Shown: piece after piece, positions 26,520 through 35,796 of the stretch | Position numbering within the stretch: the stretch's first letter is position 1 | Layout of the letters: the number at the start of each line of letters is the position of its first letter | Assembly (NCBI GenBank): GCA_030695565.1 | Contig: JAUYRZ010000003.1 | Span: 1-39,931 of the forward strand | DNA from: Archangium sp. | Lineage (GTDB): Bacteria > Myxococcota > Myxococcia > Myxococcales > Myxococcaceae | DNA length: 39,931 nucleotides | Direction of reading: 5' to 3' | Notes under the pieces: model-generated | Seen by the model: only the letters and a program-made list of their open reading frames with translations | Databases searched by the model: none | What the model was told of the DNA's origin: nothing | Translations under genes and position numbers: made by a program

Positions 26520-27985
26520 CTCAGAGCACCAAGACCCTCCTGCTGTTGCTGTCGGTGCTGGGCCTCGCGGGCGGCATCGGCGCCTACGCGTACTTCGGCG
26601 TGTACAAGGCCGATCAGGACACCAGGAAGAAGCAGGACCACGAGATGCGGCTGTTCGCGCCGCAGAAGTTCGACGAACGCACCGCGGATGGCGGCTCTCC
26701 TCCGGCCGAGTTCACGCGCCTCGTGGTGACCGCGGGGGGCGCGACCACCACGCTCGAACGCGCACCCGGCAAGGAGTGGCGCATCGTCGCCCCCGTGAAG
26801 GCGCTGGCCGACCGACTGGTGGTCGATGGCATCGTCAGCATCCTGCAGACCTCGAAGTTCAAGTCGACCCTCGACGAGAACCCCGATCAGGCCGCGCTCA
26901 CGAAGTACGGCTTCACCGAGCCGAAGTTCGTGGTGGAGGCCACCGCGCAGGTCAACTCCGAGACCCGCACCGTGAAGCTCGTCGGCGGCATCGAGAACGT
27001 CTTCGATGGTTCGATCTACGTGCGCCGCAATGACGAGAAGACCGTGTTCACCGCCGAAGGGGGCGTGCGCTTCACCATGGCCAAGAACACCTTCGACCTG
27101 CGCGACAAACAACCGTTCGCCGTCGATGAGGCCAAAGTGCAGAAGATCACCGTGAAGTCGGAGGCCAATGACTACGTGGTCGAGCGCACCGGCGACAAGC
27201 AGTGGACGGTGGTCAAGCCCGCCAATGAGCCGGCCGATGCGTCCACCGTCTCTGCGATGATCTCCGGCGTGGCGCAGGAGCGTGCGCAGGCCTTCCCCGA
27301 AGACTCAGAGGCCGCTCGCAAGGCGCTCGGCTTCGAGGCGCCGTTCAACGACATCACCCTCACCCTCGATGAGGGCAAGACGGTTCGCCTGCGGGTGGTG
27401 CGCCAGTCGGCAGATGCGGGCGACGTGTTCTTCGTGCTCCGGGAAGATGAGAACGGGTCGACCCTCGCGCAGGTCGGGTCGGGCGCGACTCAGTTCGATC
27501 GCAACGTGCTCGATCTCAGAGACAAGGGCCTGCTGCGCTTCAAGCGCGAGGCGGTCACCAAGATGGTCTTCCGCGATGTCGAGGGGCCGGAAGTCGTGGT
27601 CTCGAAAGAGTCAGTCGATGCGTCGGCCGAGGGTTGGCGGGTGGTCGCACCCCGGGCGGGCAAGGCGAAGATCTTCAAGGTCACTTCGGCGCTGTGGACC
27701 CTGGGCAGCGCGAAGATCCTCACCGCGGGAGAAGAGAAGCCGAAGGACTGGGCGAAGTACGGGCTCGACGCGAAGGCGAAGTACATCGCGTTGTTCGGTG
27801 AAGACGGGAAGGAGCTCGCCCGGTTGGTGATCGGCAAGCCGGTTCCGGGCACTCCCAGCGGGTTCTACGTGCGCGGGTCGAGAGACCAGGTGCTGCAGTC
27901 TGATGGGAGCCGGTTTGGCGAGTTCCCCTTCAGGGTGGAAGACGTGATCGACGAGCCGATGGTCGATGCGGGGCCCTCACCCTGA
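26516..27985 (+). CDS. DUF4340-domain membrane-anchored protein
   Basis: 489 aa, overlapping the previous stop by 4 nt. Residues 5-30 (TKTLLLLLSVLGLAGGIGA) are an N-terminal anchor. The rest is a beta-rich repeated domain: LTKYGFTEPKFVVEA, DLRDKQPFAVDEAKVQKITV, DLRDKGLLRFKREAV and WAKYGLDAKAKYIALFGE show the two-copy DUF4340 pattern, with KYGL/F repeats. The domain regularly follows GldG-like genes; its molecular job is unknown. The last residues (GPSP) and stop codon are encoded inside a copy of the palindromic repeat, so the true C-terminus may have been altered by its insertion. Confidence 0.88.
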   Translation: MTQSTKTLLLLLSVLGLAGGIGAYAYFGVYKADQDTRKKQDHEMRLFAPQKFDERTADGGSPPAEFTRLVVTAGGATTTLERAPGKEWRIVAPVKALADRLVVDGIVSILQTSKFKSTLDENPDQAALTKYGFTEPKFVVEATAQVNSETRTVKLVGGIENVFDGSIYVRRNDEKTVFTAEGGVRFTMAKNTFDLRDKQPFAVDEAKVQKITVKSEANDYVVERTGDKQWTVVKPANEPADASTVSAMISGVAQERAQAFPEDSEAARKALGFEAPFNDITLTLDEGKTVRLRVVRQSADAGDVFFVLREDENGSTLAQVGSGATQFDRNVLDLRDKGLLRFKREAVTKMVFRDVEGPEVVVSKESVDASAEGWRVVAPRAGKAKIFKVTSALWTLGSAKILTAGEEKPKDWAKYGLDAKAKYIALFGEDGKELARLVIGKPVPGTPSGFYVRGSRDQVLQSDGSRFGEFPFRVEDVIDEPMVDAGPSP

Positions 27986-28015
27986 CGCTCTCCCGAAGGG
28001 CCCGAAGGGAGAGGG
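27974..28015 (+). repeat. Palindromic intergenic repeat, copy c
   Basis: Begins CCCTCACCCTGACGCTCTCCC and ends GGGAGAGGG; CTCTCCC pairs with GGGAGAG. The loop contains the duplicated CCGAAGGG / CCCGAAGGG. It lies between the convergent DUF4340 gene and udk, and overlaps the last codons of the former, so it may serve as a two-way barrier. Confidence 0.85.
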
Positions 28016-28021
28016 AAACAA

Positions 28022-28645
28022 CTACTTCCCTTTGACCAGCCTCGCTTTGATCGCCCCGACCAGCATGTCGATGGCGATCTCGTTGTTGCCACCGTGCGGC
28101 ACCACGATGTCGGCCCAGCGCTTGGAGGGCTCGACGAAGGCCATGTGCATCGGCCTCACGTGACGGAAGTACTGGTGGATCACGTGATCGAAGTCGCGGC
28201 CGCGCTCTTTGATGTCGCGGGTGAGCCGGCGAATGATGCGCACGTCGTCTTCGGTCTCCACGAAGATCCGCACGTCCATCTCGGTTCTCAGCGCGTCCAT
28301 GTGCAGCACCAGGATCCCCTCGATGAGGATCAGGTCGGCTGAGTTCACCGACAAGGTGCTCGCCTGCCGGGTCGACTTGACGAAATCGTAGACCGGCTTC
28401 TCCACCGACTTGCCCGCCTTGAGCGCCTTCACGTGCGCCACCAGCAGCTCGGAGTCGAACGCGTCGGGGTGATCGAAGTTCACCTCGCGGCGCTCCTCGA
28501 GGCTCAAGTGATCGAGCGGCCGGTAGTACGAATCTTGATCGATGAACGCGACGCGCGAAGCGAACGCTTCATGGATCTTCCGGGCGACCGTGGTCTTCCC
28601 CGAGGCGGTCCCACCGGCGATACCTAAGACGAGAGGTGCGGGCAC
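28022..28645 (-). CDS. udk: Uridine kinase
   Basis: 207 aa, from a GTG at 28645, 13 nt after the phosphodiesterase stop. It phosphorylates uridine and cytidine with ATP or GTP for pyrimidine salvage. The P-loop is GIAGGTASGKTTVARKI at residues 8-24, followed by FIDQDSYYRPLDHLS, NFDHPDAFDSELL, LILIEGILVLHMDAL and RRLTRDIKERGRDFDHVI, all standard for the family. It is the last gene of the minus-strand run that starts with the adenylate cyclase; no functional link between pyrimidine salvage and cyclic nucleotides is evident beyond position. Confidence 0.95.
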   Translation of the reverse strand: MPAPLVLGIAGGTASGKTTVARKIHEAFASRVAFIDQDSYYRPLDHLSLEERREVNFDHPDAFDSELLVAHVKALKAGKSVEKPVYDFVKSTRQASTLSVNSADLILIEGILVLHMDALRTEMDVRIFVETEDDVRIIRRLTRDIKERGRDFDHVIHQYFRHVRPMHMAFVEPSKRWADIVVPHGGNNEIAIDMLVGAIKARLVKGK

Positions 28646-28658
28646 GGCGGGGGCGCTA

Positions 28659-29414
28659 TCAGAAGTCGAATTCTTCGCCCAGTTCCGACACGTGCACGGG
28701 CAGGTGACGCACTTCCTTCTTCAGCTGCGCCACGAAGGCCGGCTTGAGGTGGTACAGCAGCACCTCGCAGCCCCGCCGATCGAACTTTTCCAGCTCTTTG
28801 GCGATGGTCTGGGGCGTGAAGTGACCCGAGATGTCCGCCAGCGCCTGCAGCTGGTTGGGGAAGCTGCATTCGAGCAGCAGCACCTTGAGGTCCTTCACCT
28901 TGTTGAGGACCTTCCAGAACTTCTCAGTGGGGCCCGTATCTCCGCTGATGGCCATGGAGACGTCGCCATCGGAGATCACATAGCCGCACGACTCGACGGG
29001 GTGGCTCACCAGCACCGACTTCACCGCGTACGGGCCGACCTTGAAGCTCGAGCCGGCCTTGAAGGCGCGCAGCTTGTACACCGGGTTCTTCTGGGTGGGG
29101 ATCTTGGTGAAGTCGGGCCAGAGCACGTTGTTGAAGATGTTGTTCTTCAACGTCTCGATGCACTCGGTGTTGCTGTGAATGGTGACCGGCGAATCACGGC
29201 GCCCGACCAACACGTCGGACAACATCGGCAGGTCCTTCACGTGATCGAAGTGCGAGTGCGTCAGCAGGATGTCGTCGATCTTCGCCAGCGCCGGGAGATC
29301 CAGCATGCTGGTCAAAGCGCCCGCGTCGAGCGCGAGGCGGTCATCGACTACGAAGCAGGTGCTCTTGCACCCGGGGAGCTCGCCACCGTGTGGCCCGAGG
29401 ATTTTGAGTTTCAC
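28659..29414 (-). CDS. Class II-type 3',5'-cyclic-nucleotide phosphodiesterase (metallo-beta-lactamase fold)
   Basis: 251 aa from GTG 29414 (MKLKILGPHGGELPG), five nt after the stop of the CRP-like gene; a GTG at 29441 would overlap that gene by 22 bp. The motif LLTHSHFDHVKDLP (HxHxDH at 53-58) is the metal site; SHPVESCGYVISDGD and AISGDTGPTEKFW match the class II PDE (yeast PDE1-type) subgroup closely, as does the LLLECSFPNQ segment. These enzymes hydrolyse cAMP or cGMP to the 5'-nucleotide. The gene lies behind a cNMP-binding protein and an adenylate cyclase, so it probably removes the signal they make and sense. Confidence 0.88.
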   Translation of the reverse strand: MKLKILGPHGGELPGCKSTCFVVDDRLALDAGALTSMLDLPALAKIDDILLTHSHFDHVKDLPMLSDVLVGRRDSPVTIHSNTECIETLKNNIFNNVLWPDFTKIPTQKNPVYKLRAFKAGSSFKVGPYAVKSVLVSHPVESCGYVISDGDVSMAISGDTGPTEKFWKVLNKVKDLKVLLLECSFPNQLQALADISGHFTPQTIAKELEKFDRRGCEVLLYHLKPAFVAQLKKEVRHLPVHVSELGEEFDF

Positions 29415-29419
29415 GGCTT

Positions 29420-30070
29420 TTAGAGTTCCCCGAACTTCCACTTCATCTCGAGGTAGCGGAGGAAGTCGAAGAGGCGCGCGGTGTCTCGCACGGTGAGGCG
29501 ATCACCTGAAGTCTCGACCAGGCCCGCACGCTCGAGCCTGTTCACCATGAATCGAATCGCCGGCTCGCCCACCGCGAGCTCACGGGGAAGATCTCTGACC
29601 GGAAAATCCACCTCGATGCCCTCCTCGCCCTGACGGCCCCGCGACTGGCAGAGCTGCAACATGTGATGAACGATGCGGCTGTTCGGATCGGAGAGCAGCA
29701 GGTTCTCGATCTGCGCGTCGGCGTCCGACAGGCGCTCCGCCAGCTTCTTGATCATGCGCACGGCGATCTCCGAGTTGCCCCGGATCATCGCCTCGAACGT
29801 GCGCGGGTCGATCACCAGCACGCGCGCTTCGTCTTCGACCGTGGCCGACGCGTTGCGCGGCTTGTTCGAGATGATCGCCATCTCGCCGAAGAACTCACCG
29901 GGCCCGAGGATCGCGAGGACCTTCTCGACGTCGCGCACCTTCTTGGAGATCGCGACCTTGCCCGACTGGAGGACGTACATCTCCTTGCCGGGATCGCCCT
30001 CGCGAAAGAGAACCGTCCCCTTCGGGATGTCTTTGCCAAACCGTTGAAACAGGGCTTCTTCGGCGCTCAT
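29420..30070 (-). CDS. CRP/FNR-family cyclic-nucleotide-binding transcription regulator
   Basis: 216 aa. Residues 10-115 are a cNMP-binding domain: FREGDPGKEMYVLQSGKVAI, then the phosphate-binding cassette FFGEMAIISNKPRNASATV with Glu63 and Arg72, the residues that hold ribose and cyclic phosphate. A long helix follows (KKLAERLSDADAQIENLLL), then a winged-helix DNA-binding region (VRDLPRELAVGEPAIRFMV, RLERAGLVETSGDRLTV). It is likely a cAMP-responsive regulator. The terminal segment LFDFLRYLEMKWKFGEL is an added helix. It is located 63 nt after the adenylate cyclase and 5 nt before the phosphodiesterase, consistent with one operon. Confidence 0.9.
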   Translation of the reverse strand: MSAEEALFQRFGKDIPKGTVLFREGDPGKEMYVLQSGKVAISKKVRDVEKVLAILGPGEFFGEMAIISNKPRNASATVEDEARVLVIDPRTFEAMIRGNSEIAVRMIKKLAERLSDADAQIENLLLSDPNSRIVHHMLQLCQSRGRQGEEGIEVDFPVRDLPRELAVGEPAIRFMVNRLERAGLVETSGDRLTVRDTARLFDFLRYLEMKWKFGEL

Positions 30071-30133
30071 GGAAAGTGCCTGACTCTCACCTGCAACCGG
30101 GGGGGCGTCAATTTGAAGATCTGCACGGGGTCG

Positions 30134-32443
30134 TCACTTGGTCTTCAATGACACCACCCCGTCCCAGTCGGCCGGGGGCGGGTTCAAGGTGAAGGTCTCC
30201 AGCTCTTCGAGGTAATTCCGGGCCGGGCCGTCGTTGGGCCACAACCCCAGCACCTCGGTGAAGAAGCGGGTGGCGTCGCTGAAACGGCGCTCGGTCATGG
30301 CGGTCAGCCCGGCCTCGAAGGCGGTGATGGCCTTGCCGTCGGCCTCGGAGGGCGTGCCCAGCCCCCTCAGCTCGAAGATGCCCACCGGCACCTTCTTCCC
30401 CTTGACCCGCACCGCGCCCAGCCGCCGGGTGACGATGCCCTCCTTCACGGCGCCCCGGGTCCACTCGCTGATGATGATGCGGGTCTCGTATTCTTTGTTG
30501 GTGCCCTCGAGGCGGCTCCCCAAGTTCACCGAGTCACCGAGCACGGTGTAGTCGACGCGCACGTCAGACCCCATGTTCCCCACCACCATCTGGCCGGTGT
30601 TGATGCCGATGCCGATCTCCAACCCGGGCAGGCCGTTGGCGCGCCACTGGGCCTTCAATTCTTCAAGGCGCTCCAGCATGTGCACCGCCGCACGGCAGGC
30701 GCGCAGGGCGTGATCGTGCTGGTCGAGCGGCGCGTTCCAGAAGGCCATCACCGCGTCGCCGATGTACTTGTCGAGCGTGCCCTTCTCGTCGAACACGATC
30801 TGGGTCATCGGCGAGAGGTACTGGTTGATGAAGTCGGCCAGCTTCTCGGGCGACATGTGCTCGGACAACGAGGTGAAGCCACGAATGTCCGAGAACAACA
30901 CCGTCATCTCGCGCTTCTCACCGCGGTTGAGGCGCTCGGGGTTCTCCAGCGCGACGTCCATCACGTCTTCGCCCAGGTAGCGGCTGAAGGTGCTGCGCAT
31001 CTTGAGCTTCTCGCGATCGACCGAGAGGTACCCCAGGAAGATGGTGCCGAAGGCGGTCACGGTGAGGTGCACCGTGGGCATCACACACGACACCTTGAGC
31101 CCCGCGGTGAAGAGGAAATACGTGGCGAGGGTGAAGCCGCCGATCACCGCCACCATCACCAGCATCTTCGAGACGAAGGAGCGGATGCGCGCGGTCACCA
31201 CGGTGAGCACCAGGCCCAGGCTCAGCATCACGCCCAGCTCGACGAACCGCAGCCACCAGGGGCGATCGAGAAAGTCAGCCCGCAGGATGTTGGAGACCAT
31301 CGAGGCGTGGGTGATCACCCCCGACTCCACCTCGTTGAAGGGCGTGTTGCGTTGATCGCCCATGCTGCCGGTGATGGTCACGCCCACCAGCACGGCCTTC
31401 CCGGCCACCTTCTCTCTGGGGACCGTTCCGTCGAGCACGTCGACCACGCTGATTCTTGAGAAGGCGCTGGAGCTGCCAGGGTAGTTGATCAGCGTGTACG
31501 GCGCGTCGGTCTGCATCGGCACGCGCGTCTTGCCGAGCTGCACGCCCATCAGCTCGTCGTCTTCGATCACCGGCACGATGGCGGCGTCGAGCTGACGGGC
31601 AGCCACCTGGAGACCCAACGAAGGAAAGAGGCCCGGGGGCTCCTTCAACTTCACCAACACCGGCGTGCGGCGGATGGTGCCGTCGAGATCGGGGTCGGCG
31701 CCGAAGTGGCCATAGCGCGAGCCGAGGTTCGAGAATCGTTGGAGCGGCGCCTGCACCCCGGAGTGCGCTCGCGCGGGGATCGCCTCCAGGTTGATCGGCC
31801 TGGTCGAGCCCTTCACGCTGCCGGGAATTGAGGTGATCACCTCGGGCATCACCGCCACCGCGTAGCGCGCGCGCACGCCTTCGGCGATCGACGCCACGTC
31901 GCGGGGCTCGAAGGGGATCACCCCCTGCACGATGCGCGGGCCTCCTTTGCGGAAGACGGCCTCGAGCGCCGCGTCGGGGCTGACGAGGGCGCGATCTTCG
32001 AGCTCCTTCGCGATGCCCTGGAGCTCAGCCGGCACGGTGCTGGTGCTGCGAAACGCCACCAGCCAGGCGCGTTCACGCGCATCGACCGAGGTCTCGTCGG
32101 TGAAGGCCATGTCGAGGCCGATCACCTTCGCGTCGGCGTCGAGCAACGCGTCGATCGACTTCGCCACGATGTCGCGTGGCCAGGGCCACAGCCCGAACCG
32201 CTGGGCACCCCGCTCGTCCAGCTCCATCACCACCACGTCGGGGTGAGCTGCGATCTCGCCGCGGGTGCGGAAGAAGACGGTGGAGACGCGCCCTTCGATG
32301 TTCTGCACGAACCGATGGAGCACCCCTCCGTCGTTCACGTTGCGGATGATGGGGGCGCTGGTGGTGAGGTGCAGCAGCGCGAAGAAACCGAAGGTGGCGA
32401 GCGCAAGCACTTCATAGCGCCGCCGCGAGAAGAGGTTTTTCAT
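30134..32443 (-). CDS. Membrane adenylate cyclase: CHASE2 sensor, three TM segments, class III catalytic domain
   Basis: 769 aa from ATG 32443 ([16 protein letters not shown]); an in-frame codon at 32518 would add 25 residues with no family support. One N-terminal TM segment is followed by a periplasmic CHASE2 domain (about 40-355: [40 protein letters not shown]) and three TM segments (about 360-470). The catalytic domain (about 500-690) has both metal Asp (519 in FSDIRGFT, 563 in DKYIGDAV), Lys559 and Asp631 that select adenine, and Asn640/Arg644 that stabilise the transition state, so cAMP is the expected product. A short TPR-like helical segment ends the protein. It heads a run with CRP-like, PDE and udk genes and is divergent from purM. 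Confidence 0.93.
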   Translation of the reverse strand: MKNLFSRRRYEVLALATFGFFALLHLTTSAPIIRNVNDGGVLHRFVQNIEGRVSTVFFRTRGEIAAHPDVVVMELDERGAQRFGLWPWPRDIVAKSIDALLDADAKVIGLDMAFTDETSVDARERAWLVAFRSTSTVPAELQGIAKELEDRALVSPDAALEAVFRKGGPRIVQGVIPFEPRDVASIAEGVRARYAVAVMPEVITSIPGSVKGSTRPINLEAIPARAHSGVQAPLQRFSNLGSRYGHFGADPDLDGTIRRTPVLVKLKEPPGLFPSLGLQVAARQLDAAIVPVIEDDELMGVQLGKTRVPMQTDAPYTLINYPGSSSAFSRISVVDVLDGTVPREKVAGKAVLVGVTITGSMGDQRNTPFNEVESGVITHASMVSNILRADFLDRPWWLRFVELGVMLSLGLVLTVVTARIRSFVSKMLVMVAVIGGFTLATYFLFTAGLKVSCVMPTVHLTVTAFGTIFLGYLSVDREKLKMRSTFSRYLGEDVMDVALENPERLNRGEKREMTVLFSDIRGFTSLSEHMSPEKLADFINQYLSPMTQIVFDEKGTLDKYIGDAVMAFWNAPLDQHDHALRACRAAVHMLERLEELKAQWRANGLPGLEIGIGINTGQMVVGNMGSDVRVDYTVLGDSVNLGSRLEGTNKEYETRIIISEWTRGAVKEGIVTRRLGAVRVKGKKVPVGIFELRGLGTPSEADGKAITAFEAGLTAMTERRFSDATRFFTEVLGLWPNDGPARNYLEELETFTLNPPPADWDGVVSLKTK

Positions 32444-32526
32444 TCGCGGGCGGCAGCCTAGCGGGTTGGGACACCACTGGTGGAACGGCGTGGTGCGGCC
32501 CGAAGCGAAGGGGTACAAGCCGCCGC

Positions 32527-33561
32527 GTGGGAACGACCTACAAGCAGGCTGGCGTAGACATCGAAGCGGGCGACGCGCTCGTCGAGCGGATCAAGCCCCA
32601 CGCGGCCAGGACCCGGCGCAGTGAGGTGCTTTCAGGCGTGGGGGGCTTCGGAGGGCTCTTCGCGATCCCCCCGGGCAAGTACAAGGAGCCCATCCTCGTC
32701 AGCGGCACCGACGGCGTGGGCACCAAGTTGAAGCTCGCCTTCGCGCTGGATCGCCACGAGACGGTGGGCATCGACCTCGTCGCGATGAGCGTGAACGACG
32801 TGCTCACCAGCGGCGCCGAACCGCTCTTTTTCCTCGACTACTTCGCGACCGCCCGCCTCGATGTCGAGCGCGCGGAGAAGGTGATCGCCGGCGTGGCCAA
32901 AGGCTGCGAGCAGGCGGGCTGCACCTTGCTGGGCGGCGAGACCGCTGAGCTGCCGGGCTTCTACGTGCCGGGAGAGTACGAGCTGGCCGGCTTCTGCGTG
33001 GGCATCGTGGAGAAGGCGCAGATCATCGACGGCAAGAAGATCGCCCCGGGCGATCGGGTGATCGGCGTCGCGTCCTCTGGGCTGCACTCGAATGGCTTCT
33101 CGCTGGCGCGCCGAATTCTCGAAGACGCGCGGCTGGCGTTGACCGATTCGGTCGATGGCGTGGTGCTGGGCGACGCACTGCTCGAACCCACCCGCATCTA
33201 CGTCAAAGACCTGCTCGCGCTGCACGCGGCGGTGCCCCTCAAGGGCATGGCGCACATCACCGGCAGTGGTCTCCCCGGGAACGTGCCGCGCTGCCTGCCC
33301 GATGGCCTGCGCGCCGTGCTCAAGGAGTCGAGCTGGAAGCGGCCGCCCATCTTCGACATCTTGCAGAAGCTCGGTGAGGTCGAACGCAACGAGATGTTCA
33401 GCACCTTCAACATGGGGCTGGGCATGACCGTGGTGGTCGCGCCCGATCAGGTGAAGCCGGCGCTCGAGTTCCTCGCAGCGCGTGGTGTCTCTGCCTGGGA
33501 CGTCGGCGTCATCGAAGCGGGCAAACCCGGAGCAGAAGCCGAGGCCATCGTCGAATTATGA
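32527..33561 (+). CDS. purM: Phosphoribosylformylglycinamidine cyclo-ligase (AIR synthetase)
   Basis: 344 aa from a GTG start; the N-terminus [19 protein letters not shown] is the usual PurM start. It closes the imidazole ring of FGAM to AIR with ATP in purine synthesis. Supporting segments are [78 protein letters not shown] and [19 protein letters not shown]. The stop codon lies at the first bases of the tandem repeat separating it from purN. Divergent from the adenylate cyclase across an 83-bp gap that must hold both promoters. Confidence 0.97.
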   Translation: MGTTYKQAGVDIEAGDALVERIKPHAARTRRSEVLSGVGGFGGLFAIPPGKYKEPILVSGTDGVGTKLKLAFALDRHETVGIDLVAMSVNDVLTSGAEPLFFLDYFATARLDVERAEKVIAGVAKGCEQAGCTLLGGETAELPGFYVPGEYELAGFCVGIVEKAQIIDGKKIAPGDRVIGVASSGLHSNGFSLARRILEDARLALTDSVDGVVLGDALLEPTRIYVKDLLALHAAVPLKGMAHITGSGLPGNVPRCLPDGLRAVLKESSWKRPPIFDILQKLGEVERNEMFSTFNMGLGMTVVVAPDQVKPALEFLAARGVSAWDVGVIEAGKPGAEAEAIVEL

Positions 33562-33730
33562 TCTGGGTCGCTTTGCCTCGGCCAGCCGTCCGCTTCGCTC
33601 CCGTCTGTCTCGCGCAGCGTTCCGCTGCGACCGGCGTCGCTCCGAAGATCTCGGTCGCTTTGCCTCGGCCAGCCGTCCGCTTCGCTCCCGTCTGTCTCGC
33701 GCAGCGTTCCGCTGCGACCGGCGTCGCTCC
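33560..33730 (+). repeat. Two tandem 84-bp copies (period 87 bp) between purM and purN
   Basis: GATCTGGGTCGCTTTGCC... at 33560-33643 is repeated at 33647-33730 with one difference (GATCTGGG versus GATCTCGG), separated by GAA. Each unit holds GCAGCG-TTC-CGCTGC, a small perfect hairpin, and a CCGCTTCGCTCCCG segment. The period is 29 codons, so the purN frame stays open through both copies ([19 protein letters not shown]...), but no start codon within the repeat is needed for purN. The first copy overlaps the last two bases of the purM stop. Confidence 0.93.
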
Positions 33731-34339
33731 ATGAGAGTGGGAGTGCTGGCGTCGGGTAGCGGCTCGAACTTCTCGGCCCTCGTGGAGGCCCTCAACGTCG
33801 CGGGCAGCCCCGCGAGCGTCGAGTTGCTCGTCTGCAACGTGCCCGGAGCCAAGGTCATCGAGCGCGCGAAGCAGGCCGGCGTGGAGACGGTGGTGATCGA
33901 TCACCGCACCCTGCCCTCCCGCGAACAGTTCGATGCCGCGGTCGCGCAGGCGCTGCTGGATCGAAAGATCGAGCTGGTGTGCCTCGCGGGCTACATGCGC
34001 CTGGTGACGCCCTCCTTCCTTCGCCTCTTGCCCGGCAAGGTGATCAACCTTCACCCCGCGTTGCTGCCCTCGTTCCCCGGGATGCATGGCGTGCGGCAGG
34101 CCATCGCCGCAGGTGTACGGGTGGCGGGCTGCACCGTGCACTTCGTCGACGAAGGCACCGACACGGGCCCGATCATCGCGCAGGCGGCGGTGCCGGTGCT
34201 GCCCGGTGATGACGAAGCCAGCCTGGGCTCGCGCATTCACGTCGAAGAACACCGCCTCTACCCCGCGGTGGTGCGGGCGCTGGCGAGCGGCAAGGTGAAG
34301 GTCGAAGGCCGCATGGTCATCCTGCAGGAGCCCCTCTGA
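33731..34339 (+). CDS. purN: Phosphoribosylglycinamide formyltransferase
   Basis: 202 aa from ATG 33731, which directly follows the second repeat copy; the family start MRVGVLASGSGSNFSAL decides this over upstream in-frame codons, and no ribosome site is visible in the repeat-derived leader. It transfers the formyl group of 10-formyl-THF to GAR in purine synthesis. Evidence includes LVCLAGYMRLVTPSFLRLL, the active-site Asn and His in VINLHPALLPSFPGMHGV, and the catalytic Asp in HFVDEGTDTGPIIAQ. It is probably transcribed with purM, as the usual purMN pair, here split by the repeat. Confidence 0.96.
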   Translation: MRVGVLASGSGSNFSALVEALNVAGSPASVELLVCNVPGAKVIERAKQAGVETVVIDHRTLPSREQFDAAVAQALLDRKIELVCLAGYMRLVTPSFLRLLPGKVINLHPALLPSFPGMHGVRQAIAAGVRVAGCTVHFVDEGTDTGPIIAQAAVPVLPGDDEASLGSRIHVEEHRLYPAVVRALASGKVKVEGRMVILQEPL

Positions 34340-35796
34340 TGGCTGGCCTGGTGCGAAAAGGCACGGCCCCCGGCCGGCATGTCTACGACGTGATCGTGGT
34401 GGGCGGTCAGCTCGGCGGAGTGATCTCTACGGCGCTCTTAGCCCGGCGTGGGCTGCAGGTGCTCCACGTGCCGCATGACGGCCTCGCCGAGCCCTACGTG
34501 CACGGCGACACGAAGCTGCCGTACGCCCCCTTCTTCTTGCCTCCGACCAAGGCGGTGCCGGCGTTCGACGAAGTGCTGCAGGAGCTGGGCATCGGGGCTG
34601 CCGTCGGCCGCGCCATGCAGATGGTGCCGCTGCAGCTGCTCGAGCAGGATCGCTGGTTCGAGCTGAGTCACGATGAAAAGCGCCGCGGCCCCGAGCTCGA
34701 TCGCGTCTTCGGCAAAGAAGCGGAGAACTTCGACGAGCTGATGCGCAAGGCGCAGGCCGCCGGTGACGCCAGCGACAGCTTCTTTCAGAGCCACCCCGAT
34801 TTTCCGCCCGAGGGTTTCTTCGCGCGGTGGAAGTTCAAGCGGCACGCCGCGCGGTACCCGGGGCTCGGTCTCGACACGCCGCTCGCGGCTGACGCGCTGG
34901 TGCGCAAGCTGACGTCCTTCATCGCTTCGAGCGAGAGCCCTGCCACCTTGACCCGCGCCCGCACGCTGGGCCGTGCACTGGCGGGGCCGGCGATTTTTCA
35001 GGGCGGCAAAGAAGCCCTCTGGCAGGTGTTCGCGGATCGCGCGCGGGAGCTGGGCGCTGACGTGCTCGAGGCCGATGAAGCGGTGGAACGGCTGGTGCTC
35101 GAGGGCAGCAACACCACCGGCGTGCGGCTCACCAAGAACGACACGACCTACCGCGCCGGTTTCGTGGTGGCCGCGACCGATCTCGACGTGCTGACGCGCC
35201 TCGTGCCGGAGAAGCAGCGCAAGGCGTCGGCGAAGTTGTTGCCGAAGGTGGCGGCCACCAAGGCCCTGCTGACGCTCAACCTCGTCTTGCCCGAACGCGC
35301 ACTCCCGCGAGGGCTGGGTGTGCTCGCGTTGGTCGATGCGCCTGCGATGGAGGGCGGTGCGCTGCTGCTCCAGGTCGGGCCCGCGACGCAGCCTGATTCG
35401 CGGGTGATGACCATCTCGGTGCCTGCTCCGCTGGGATTGAGGGCCGGTGGTGAGCCGGCCATTCGCGCGCTGATTGGTCAGATCCACGCGGCGCTGGCCC
35501 GGGTGATGCCGTTCACCCGCCCCCACGTGACGCTGGAGTCGACTCCGTGGATCGACGCGCCCCACGTGGTCTCTGGTCGTGCTGAAGTGGCGCCGTTGTT
35601 CCCGGTCGCGCCCGATGCCTGGCTGGGGACGAGTGGTGTGACGACGAGCTCCCCGTGGAAGCGGGTGGTGATGGCGGGCCGGCAGGTGTTGCCGGGTCTT
35701 GGTTTTGAAGGTGAGGTGCTGGCCGCCCAGCGAGCCGTGAAGATGGTCGAGACGAGCCTCAAGAAGAACGACCCGCTCAAGAGGAAGACCGCATGA
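34339..35796 (+). CDS. FAD-dependent oxidoreductase of the phytoene-desaturase/amine-oxidase fold, substrate unknown
   Basis: 485 aa. The ATG overlaps the purN stop (TGATG). The dinucleotide-binding motif at residues about 16-35 is VYDVIVVGGQLGGVISTALL, a GGxxGG variant, and a second conserved stretch near 220 reads IFQGGKEALWQVFADRAREL with a following GAxVxxxEAV pattern typical of FAD oxidoreductases related to phytoene dehydrogenase. The C-terminal FAD-contact segment is VVMAGRQVLPGLGFEGEVLA. I cannot assign a substrate. There is no membrane segment. It is coupled to the GTPase gene downstream by a 4-nt overlap. Confidence 0.8.
   Translation: MAGLVRKGTAPGRHVYDVIVVGGQLGGVISTALLARRGLQVLHVPHDGLAEPYVHGDTKLPYAPFFLPPTKAVPAFDEVLQELGIGAAVGRAMQMVPLQLLEQDRWFELSHDEKRRGPELDRVFGKEAENFDELMRKAQAAGDASDSFFQSHPDFPPEGFFARWKFKRHAARYPGLGLDTPLAADALVRKLTSFIASSESPATLTRARTLGRALAGPAIFQGGKEALWQVFADRARELGADVLEADEAVERLVLEGSNTTGVRLTKNDTTYRAGFVVAATDLDVLTRLVPEKQRKASAKLLPKVAATKALLTLNLVLPERALPRGLGVLALVDAPAMEGGALLLQVGPATQPDSRVMTISVPAPLGLRAGGEPAIRALIGQIHAALARVMPFTRPHVTLESTPWIDAPHVVSGRAEVAPLFPVAPDAWLGTSGVTTSSPWKRVVMAGRQVLPGLGFEGEVLAAQRAVKMVETSLKKNDPLKRKTA

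Noticed and set aside
33482-33730. N-terminally extended PurN reading through the tandem repeats
   Set aside because: The family start MRVGVLASGSGSN begins at 33731; the upstream part is repeat-derived and overlaps purM.
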